A stretch of 64,000 nt of DNA from Dryas octopetala (taxonomy: Eukaryota > Streptophyta > Magnoliopsida > Rosales > Rosaceae): the NCBI GenBank assembly GCA_963921425.1, contig OY992839.1, positions 14,425,409-14,489,408 of the forward strand, given 5' to 3'. A model generated the notes under the pieces. It was not told where the DNA came from. It worked only from the letters and a program-made list of their open reading frames with translations, and made no database searches. The position numbers and the translations under genes were made by a program. This document shows positions 56,956 through 64,000 of the stretch, piece after piece; position 1 is the stretch's first letter; each line of letters starts with the position of its first letter.

Positions 56956-59530
56956 TGTTTGAAAATGTGTTAAAAGATGCTTTGGTCGAGGAGGATTGAT
57001 CCTACGCGAGTTTAAAATTTTCTGAAAATTTTTTGTCTCAAAGGATCGATTCTATGAATACTGAATAGTGAGAATCGATCCTCTAGTAGCTTTGTTCTTA
57101 TGGGATCAATCTTACCGTGCGAAATTTTCGAGATTCGCATAGGATCTATCATATGGCTTGTAGGATCGATCCCATGCATTTTTAAATGTTTTATAAGGTT
57201 TTTAATCCTAGTTTTTCAAGGTTTTAAAAGCCCTAATTGAATGTTAACTCTTTCTTAATTGGTTTATGATTTATTTCCTACTTCTATAGAGTTTGTTATC
57301 TTATAAATATGTGGCTTTTTCATTAGTCAAGTTGGCTCATACATTATACACTTTTGAGAGATTGTGCATTCTAGGATTTAGTGTGAGATTTATTATATGA
57401 ACATCCTTAGTGCATAAACACTTAATCATATGAGATAGTTCATTGTGCATAAGAATAGATAGTTTGAATAGATTGTTCCTTGTGAATCTATTCAAGCTAT
57501 CGACTTCATTCATTCATTCATTCATCCATCCTACATCATTGGTTAAACTCGAGCGTCAAGATTGAAGCTGGGTTCATGAACTCTTGCCTTTAGGGCATTG
57601 GCAAGAAGGTTTCCTTACAATTTTTGTGATCGAAGAGCTACAGTTGGCGTGAGGTCAATTTACTTTCTAGAAGGAGTCTAGTTAGGGTATAGATCGAGTC
57701 ACTGGATGTATCTTTTCAGGTTATTATAGTGGATTGTTTATCGGAACTAGGTCCTGCAGTTTTTTACCCAATGGAGGGTTTTCTGCATCAAAAAATCTGT
57801 GTTATTTGTGATTGATTGTGATTGCTTTGTTTTGTTGATTGGTCCATATTGATTTTAATCCGCTGAATAATTAAAATTGGTTCATGTTGGTAAAATTAAA
57901 ATTGGATAATTTTGGATAAAGCCTATTCACCCCCTCTAGGCTTGTTTAGTGATCTAACTAGGGAATTTCAATTAGTATCAGAGTGGGTCACTAGAATCAC
58001 TTAACGAGATCCAAGGTTAGATTATTGAGAATATATGGATCGTGCGAGCAGTTCCATTGCTTATCCTCCTTTGTTTGATGGTAATAACTATGACGCTTGG
58101 AAAGCTAAGATGTGAGTCTTTCATTAGGCTATAGATGATTGTGTTTGGCACACAATTGTGCATGGTTGGACTCCTCCATTCACCACAGATTCGAAAGGTA
58201 AGGAAACTTCTAAGCCTTATGAAGAATTGTCTAATGCTGAGAAACTTCATAGTACCAATAATAATAGAGGTTTGAATGCGATATTCACAGTTGTGACTCC
58301 TGACTAGTTCAAACATATTTTAAATTGTGAAACCTCTAAGGAGGCTTAGGATATCCTTCAAGTTACCCATGAGGGAACTTCATCTATTAAATAGTCAAAA
58401 TTGCAATTACTCACAACTCAATTTGAAAACATCAAGATGGAAGAGTCTGAAACTTTTTCTGAATTTTATGTTAGGCTTAGTGATATGGTTAATTCTTGTC
58501 ATAACCTAGGTGACTAAATTCCCGAACATAGGGTTGTCAAAAAGGTTCTTAGGTCTCTTCCTGCACGTTTTCATGCTAAGGTTATTGTCATTGAAGAAGT
58601 AAAAAAATTTGAACACTTTGAGAATTGAAGATTTGGTGGTTCACTAAAAACCTTTGAAATGCAATTCTCTGAACCTAAGAACTTGAAAAGTGTTGCTCTT
58701 AAAACTGTTAATGAAACCTCTGATGAATCTGATGATAATGATGGGTCTAATGCTTCTATAACTATAAAAGATTTGACTGTGTTTGTTAAAAGATTTAGAC
58801 GTAGGTTTAGGTTAAATAAAGAAAATTCAAGTAATAAGATTTTTGAACAAGAGGAAAATGAGAAGTCAAAGTCTAAGATGAATGTGAGGTCAAAGAAAAA
58901 TGTTCAGTATTTTGAATGTTAAGGATTTTGAATGTTAAGGATTTGGTCATTATGCTTTTGATTGTGCTAATACTAGGATGAAAAAAGATAAAGGGAAAAA
59001 GAAGGCAATGAATGCAACTTGGAGTGATAGTGATTGAGTCTGATTCTAATAGTGGTCATGATGAAAATAATAATGTTGCTTTTATTGTGAAATTAGATGA
59101 TGAGAATGAGCATAGAGATAATGAATATGAGGATTTGAAAGAGGATCAAGATGAAGACATTTTAAAAAAATACAAGGAGTTGTATGATGAGTGTTATAAC
59201 TTATAAGGCCAAGAAAAAATGTGTTAAAATATCTAAACAATTATTAACAATTGAGAATGAAAAAACTAATTTTCTAAATATAAAAATTGATTTGTGTGGT
59301 AAATTGTTTGCTCTTGAGAATGATAAATGTATGCATGAAAAAAAAAAAAAAAATCTGCCTTGGTTGATAAATTGAATGTGCTTGAGAATGAAAAATTCTT
59401 ATTTGTGCTTGAGAATTCTATTTTGCATGATAATTCGTTGTTTGATACTTATGATGTGCAAAATAGGTTGGTTGAGAATAAACATGATTTAAATAACTTG
59501 CTTGATAAAATTAGGTTCCTAAAACGGCTT
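56956..59530 (+). mobile_element. Broken Ty1/copia element: 5' LTR and gag region
   Basis: A probable LTR spans about 56956-57970 (TGTTTG... to ...ATTTCA), and is followed by attagtatcagagtgggtca, which resembles the initiator-tRNA-Met primer-binding site of plant copia elements. A gag region with PPLFDGNNYDAWKAKM (58050) and a zinc-knuckle-like stretch near 58910-58970 follows. No pol or 3' LTR is present in the window. It is an old fossil with many breaks. It lies at the cut end of the DUF1985 element. Confidence 0.8.
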
Positions 59531-59893
59531 AGGGTTTACCCGAGACCTAAACCTTAAGTCATAAGTTCTGGAACCCTAATTCTAAACCTTAAACCTCATT
59601 TCTAAACCTTAAATCTCATTTATATACCCTACACTCAATTTCTATACTTTAAACTAAATTAAGGGCAATGTTATAATTTTATATCCATAAATAATGAAAG
59701 GATGGGCAAATTGCTATTTTCCAATGCACTAAAATACATGACATCATCAAGTGGATTGGATTTAGTGATTAAAATGGATTTGCCATTGACTAAAATGTAA
59801 TTTCTCAAAATATACAATTGACTAATATGTGATAAGAAATTTTGTATTGACTTATTTGTAATATTGACTCTTTTGTAATATGCTATTTATTTC
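59531..59893. other. Spacer with degenerate telomere-like repeats
   Basis: 59560-59660 contains several ccctaaaccttaaac-like words, a decayed telomere-type repeat. The rest is AT-rich with short attgactaaaatg repeats. No gene is supported. Confidence 0.5.
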
Positions 59894-60291
59894 GAGTGCT
59901 GCTATTTGCACACTTTTTTTTTTTTGCACACATTTTACTCCTACACACCCTATAAAACATTATAAATTGAGTGTTGTTATTAATTTGCACACCTTTTTTT
60001 TTTTGCACACCCTTTTCTCCTACACACCCCTACCTTTTTTAAAAAATTTAAAATTTCTCTTAACACACCCCTTCAATTACCCTAATAGCCCTATTTTATT
60101 CATTTCACAAACTTCTCACCGCAACACACCCCATTAATTCAGAAAAAAAAAAACCACCCACCTCCCTTTCTCTGTATCTGTCATTGCTGTCCTCAATTCG
60201 CCACTCTTTCTGAATTGCCTTTGGCTCTGCAAAAAGCAGTGAAGTACATATGGGACTTTCCAAAGAATAGTTGCTTGCTCGTTTACAAGTT

Positions 60292-60333
<42 letters not shown>

Positions 60334-60430
60334 CCCTCTCTCTCTTTCTCTTTCTCTCTTTCTCTCTCTGAACATCCACCATTAAAACAAAACAAAAAAA
60401 TTTCGACGACTCGCTCAACTAGTTGTTTCG

Positions 60431-60516
60431 TTCGGCAGGTACCCGCCGAACAATCTTGTTCTATTCGTCGGATGACTGCTGAACGAAACAACCAGTTTCG
60501 GCGAACCAGTGCCGAA
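60431..60516. repeat. Triplet of 20-bp palindromes, 33-bp period
   Basis: Units at 60431-60450 (ttcggcaggtacccgccgaa), 60464-60483 (ttcgtcggatgactgctgaa) and 60497-60516 (ttcggcgaaccagtgccgaa). Steps are exactly 33 bp, as in the array at 10948-11268. A degenerate fourth unit may end at 60591. Confidence 0.85.
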
Positions 60517-60676
60517 TGGCATGCTCGGGTCTCCGATCCTTTCCTGCTTGGGTCATCGCTGTCCTAGGTACTTGCTTGGGTTGTCGCCGAACGAAACAAC
60601 CAGTGGGTCGTTGTCCTGGTCCGTTTCTATAATTTGATTTCAAACATTTAAATTTTGTTTTTGGGACAGAGAGAGT

Positions 60677-60743
60677 ATGGAGAAAAAAAGATGGTTGGTA
60701 TTGGCAATATTGACTTGGATGTTTGTTTATTCTGCTGGAAGAG
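60677..60743 (+). pseudogene. Exon-like start with signal peptide inside the MULE
   Basis: From ATG 60677 the frame reads MEKKRWLVLAILTWMFVYSA then GR, followed by a donor-like g|gtaaaat. Short basic start, hydrophobic core and small residues make a good secretory signal. It lies between two transposon ends without the rest of a gene, so a captured first exon is the natural reading. I do not know the parent gene. Confidence 0.45.
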
Positions 60744-61014
60744 GTAAAATTTCTAATTTAAGCATCAAAATTTCTCACTTATATTATATTAGAAATTGTT
60801 TAAGTTGATGGCGTTTTTGGATTGGAGACATGATATGTTTACTGGGTTTTGTTGTTTATACATAAATTATAATTGGGTTTGGATGGTAGAAGAAAAATTA
60901 GTTGAGGAGACACATTGGGCTTGCAAACTTCACTGATGGAGAGAAATGGACGAGGTCATTGTCCTGGGTTGTGTTTCCAGACAAAGAAAGAGAAAAGAGA
61001 GAGGAGAAAGGGAA

Positions 61015-61060
<46 letters not shown>

Positions 61061-61198
61061 AGAGATGGGGTGTGTAAGGAGAGTTTTTTTTGTCCTTTAA
61101 AGTCTTTTCCTTTTATGTCAAATAAGTAAATTCACAAATTAAATTTTTAGAGTGTGTAAAAAGAAAAAAAAAAAAAAGGTGTACAAATAGCAGCATTC

Positions 61199-61979
61199 TT
61201 TAAATTTTACAATTTCTCAAAAAAGCCCTAAAATTTCAAAATACCCGCTCACAAAAAATAAAAAACACACACCCACAGCCAACCCAGCCCAATCCACCCC
61301 TGCACACAACACACCCACAGCCAACCCAGGCCATCGTCGGAGTTCCTCCTCCTCCTTCTCCTCCTCTCTCTCTCTCTCTATCTCTTTTCCCCTTTCTTTC
61401 TCTTTTTGTTTCTCCTTCTCTTTTGCACACTCTGCTAGCTCCAAGGCCATTGCTCCGCTGCTCTCCATTCTCCTTGGGAAATGCATCTTCTTTCTCTATC
61501 ACATTTGCTTCCTCCCTCTTTTTACAGTGGATTGAAGCATCATCTTCCTCCATGGCAATGGGAGATTGGTTCCCAACTGCAGAAATTACAAAAAAGTAAG
61601 ATAACTGCTTATGTAGGGAGATTGGTTCCTAACTGCATACAGTGTAATAGGGAGTCCAACTTGTGGGGGCTACCCATTCTACAAATATTTTGAATCAAAT
61701 TTGCTTAAATTCATCTTTTTCATTAAGCCCAGATGTATGGCAATTTTTCATATGACAATCAAGCATCATAATCAAGATTTTAAATCAAAAGCCAAAAAAG
61801 GTTTCTATGGGTTGCAAAAACAAATTTTAGATCTAGGAGCCAAAAAAGATTTTTATGTGAGCTGGGCGCGGAAGGGAGAGGAGAGAGACCCGAGGGAGAA
61901 AAGAAGATAGGAGAGAGAGGGAAAGAGAGAGAAGAGAGAGGAAGGAGAGAGAATTGAAGGTGGTGATGGCTGGTTTGGG
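61199..61979. other. Repeat-derived spacer
   Basis: It holds a C-rich block with two cacccacagccaacccag repeats (about 61267-61330), a TC tract (61362-61390), and GA-rich DNA (61870-61950). No frame is convincing. It may be the interior of a further MULE-like element whose right end is at 62807-62825. Confidence 0.4.
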
Positions 61980-62697
61980 TAGGGGTGTAAACGAGCCGAG
62001 TCAAGCTGAATACCACCGTCCTCAAGCTTGACTTGTTTTAAATTTTTCAAGCTGGAGCTTGTCTTGGCTTGTTTTTTATACGAGTCGAGCTCGAACGAGC
62101 TAAAAAAAAAAAATCGAACTCGATACGAACTCGAACTGTATCGAGCTTATTCACATAATTTTATCAAAGATATTTTATTAGCTACTATTTTTAAAAAAGA
62201 TTAATTTTTGTCGAATATTTTCTTCTTGAAAGCATTATAATATGTTAATTTAACTTAGAGTTAATATATATTTTTAATTAAATTAGATAGGCACCAAAGA
62301 CTTCTTTAAAACACCATATAAATGAATATGGTTTCCAGGAAATACAACTGTACAAAATAATTCCATCTAAACATTGATAACTTATAACATTTACAAAAAT
62401 TCTCATTAAAAAAAAGAGGTATAAGGTAGTGAAAGTCTTATAACTAAACAATACAAAAATAAAGTAGAAAATAAAAATAGCAAGTCCTCATATAAGTTAT
62501 GGAAAATTAGGTATGAAATATATAAACTAGACAATACGAGCTGTTTACGAGCTTTCCGAGCCGAACATACTAAAGCTCAAGCTTGACTTGTTTCTTAAAC
62601 GAGCGAGCTTCGACTTGGCTTATTTTTTTTCGAGTTGAACTTAAATGAACCAAGCTCGAGCCGAACTCGAGCTGTATCGAGCCAATTTACAGCCCTA
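61980..62697. mobile_element. 718-bp non-autonomous hAT-like element with 8-bp target duplication
   Basis: Left end taggggtgtaaac and right end tttacagcccta are inverted repeats. The element is flanked by ggtttggg at 61972-61979 and 62698-62705, an 8-bp duplication typical of hAT transposons. Subterminal DNA on both sides is built of gagctcgagc / cgagccgaac words (61990-62160 and 62530-62680), the usual dense subterminal repeats of this group in plants. The interior is AT-rich and non-coding. Confidence 0.93.
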
Positions 62698-62806
62698 GGT
62701 TTGGGAGGTGTACCAAAGGGTATTATGGTCATTTAGGTTAAAGATTAAAATTATAATATAATAAATGAGAAAGAGGGTATGTGGAAAAAAAAAAAAAAAA
62801 AAAAAA

Positions 62807-62825
62807 GTGTGCCATAGCAGTACTC
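62807..62825 (-). repeat. Third MULE-like end
   Basis: gtgtgccatagcagtactc resembles the ends at 11682-11701 and 61179-61198 and, like them, follows an A-run and precedes ctttat. Its partner was not found. The hAT element at 61980 lies inside the presumed interior. Confidence 0.55.
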
Positions 62826-62836
62826 TTTATTTTATC

Positions 62837-63031
62837 CATTTGACTTTTAAGAGTCATTAATCGTGCGTATATAAGCGCCAGCCTTTTACGAACTCGACGT
62901 GGAACCCTGGTATCCTTGTCTTTCCGCCTTGACCACGCACACTTTCTTTCATTGCAGTTGGCACATGGCACTTCTCTTCTTCTCTTCTTCTCTTCTTCTT
63001 CTTCTTCTTCTTCTCGCTCAGAGTGAAGGCA
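62837..63031 (+). promoter_or_regulatory. Upstream region of the DUF1475 gene
   Basis: A short region between the MULE-like end and the ATG. It includes gtgcgtatataagcgcc (62861-62878), which holds a good TATA box (tatataag, about 62868), and a leader ending in a TTC-repeat (62970-63013). The spacing of about 160 bp from TATA to ATG is reasonable. Confidence 0.6.
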
Positions 63032-63156
63032 ATGGCGAATCGGCTGGTGTTTGGTTTAAAAACTCTGTTTGCGGTTTTGGGCTGTGTGATGGTGCTCACT
63101 CTCGCCTACACTATCTCCACCGATGGCTTTCCTTTTCGCAAGGACCTTCTTACTCC

Positions 63157-63205
<49 letters not shown>

Positions 63206-63519
63206 GTATTCCATGGTTGAATTCCATCTTTATGATTAAGCTGCACACATGGAAACACATTTTAGAACTGGGTTTAATGTAAAATATTAATCTCAAACAC
63301 CATTGTTGTTATCTTAGTCTTTTGGTGCCATTAGTGCCCAAAGTTCGTTGAAAATATTTTGTGTTGAAACTTATTTAAAGCTTCAATAGCTTCTTTTCTT
63401 CTTTTCTTTTTCGGTTTTGACTCTTATGGAGTTTTGATATTGGGAAATGTTTGGAATTTTGTTTCAGGTGGATGGCGGCAACCTTGGTTGATTTCTATAT
63501 CAATGTTGTACTTTTGGCG
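63032..63519 (+). CDS. DUF1475 family membrane protein (5' part only)
   Basis: Exon 1 is 63032-63156 and exon 2 is 63468-63519, with the split codon cc|g restoring proline. The joined product reads MANRLVFGLKTLFAVLGCVM, then LTLAYTISTDGFPFRKDLLTP and WMAATLVDFYINVVLLA. Plant DUF1475 proteins have the same STDGxPFRxxLLTPWMAATL pattern and several membrane segments; the first here is about residues 7-28. Later exons lie beyond or near the window end, and none was identified from 63520 to 64000. Function of the family is unknown. A (TC)n tract begins 3 bases after the exon 1 donor GT. Confidence 0.88.
63161..63202 (+). repeat. (TC)n microsatellite at the DUF1475 exon 1 donor
   Basis: About 21 TC repeats directly follow the donor gtac at 63157. 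Confidence 0.95.
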
Positions 63520-64000
63520 GTATGAGTATGATAAACATTTTGATTTAACATCTCACCTTCATTGAAAATCTTGAAGTTTCATTTTTGTAATTGCTTTCGT
63601 AGTTTTCCTTGAGAATTCTCATGTTTTTATTATTATTATTTTCATTTTGCAATATCATATATAGCTTTGTTCAAAATCAACTAGGGAAAAAAAAAAAAAA
63701 ACATTAGTAAATAGAAGCATACAAACAAACATAAATTTTGGGTATGATACTAATTGATTGCCTTTATGTTAGATGTTAAACATGATTGAGGTACAAGATT
63801 GATTGCAATGAGTGGTCTCTGGGTTTTTTTTATTAGTTTGAAACTTGCAAGATTAGCTCTTGTTGTAATTGTGTGCATTGCTAAGTAATGATGAGTCTAG
63901 AATACACATTGCTTGTCAATCAAGTATAGAGCCTAACTTTTCCTGTTAGATTTATTTCTTTCATGGTGAATAGGTGCTAGGCTGTATGGCTTTTAATGTA

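Larger units (their letters stand above)
59894..61198. mobile_element. 1.3-kb non-autonomous MULE (Pack-MULE candidate)
   Basis: The left end gagtgctgctatttgcacac (59894-59913) is the inverted form of gtgtacaaatagcagcattc (61179-61198). The left end is repeated once at about 59967-60030. Right subterminal DNA (ggtgtgtaaggagagttttt, gtaaattcacaaatta) matches the right end of the 7.3-11.7 kb MULE. Inside are a palindrome triplet (60431-60516), a (TC)n tract (60293-60328), a GA tract (61019-61053), and an exon-like start at 60677. It has no transposase of its own. Confidence 0.75.

Overview
The window is nuclear DNA of a flowering plant, a dicot by the look of its genes. Five host genes with GT/AG introns and AT-rich, repeat-filled spacers make this plain. 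The particular species cannot be read from the sequence; the dense MULE, hAT, copia and foldback repeats and the long (TC)n tracts would fit a woody eudicot, but that is only an inference.

Host genes. (1) 12586-22520 (+): the CORVET tethering subunit VPS3 (TGFBRAP1/TRAP1-like), 14 coding exons, 1011 aa. (2) 28913-31593 (+): an MRF/ECIP1-like protein with four MA3 domains, 3 coding exons, 717 aa. (3) 32718-33339 (-): TAF9, histone-fold subunit of TFIID/SAGA, 2 exons, 178 aa, convergent with the MA3 gene. (4) 42058-43614 (+): an unnamed 192-aa plant protein with two C-terminal membrane segments, 2 exons. (5) 47022-50867 (-): a RAB7/RABG3 GTPase, 7 exons, 205 aa. (6) From 63032 (+): the first two exons of a DUF1475 membrane protein that runs off the window. 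VPS3 and RAB7 belong to one pathway (endosome-to-vacuole traffic), but about 25 kb of unrelated sequence separates them, so I read no operon-like meaning into it. All reading frames close exactly across the predicted junctions.

Repeats by region. 0-2.45 kb is AT-rich spacer with an old local duplication. 2.47-4.35 kb is a TACCG-rich repeat. 7.3-11.7 kb is a decayed autonomous MULE on the minus strand encoding FAR1 zinc cluster, MULE transposase, SWIM finger and an OTU-like protease domain. 23.4-27 kb, 33.6-41.6 kb and 43.9-47 kb are gene-poor; 38.3-41.6 kb has two broken copia fragments and a 240-bp MITE. 51.5-53.1 kb holds two foldback elements next to the RAB7 promoter. 53.7-56.95 kb is a DUF1985 (Ulp1-type) transposon cut by the LTR of a broken copia element (56.96-59.5 kb). 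59.9-62.84 kb is a cluster of non-autonomous MULE ends plus a complete 718-bp hAT-like element with a clear 8-bp target duplication.

Most interesting signal: the 7.3-11.7 kb MULE and the separate 59.9-61.2 kb element share an array of 20-bp imperfect palindromes of the form TTCGG-N10-CCGAA placed exactly 33 bp apart and grouped in threes. In the larger element the triplet is itself repeated three times with a period of about 118 bp. Nothing in the usual description of MULE ends explains it.
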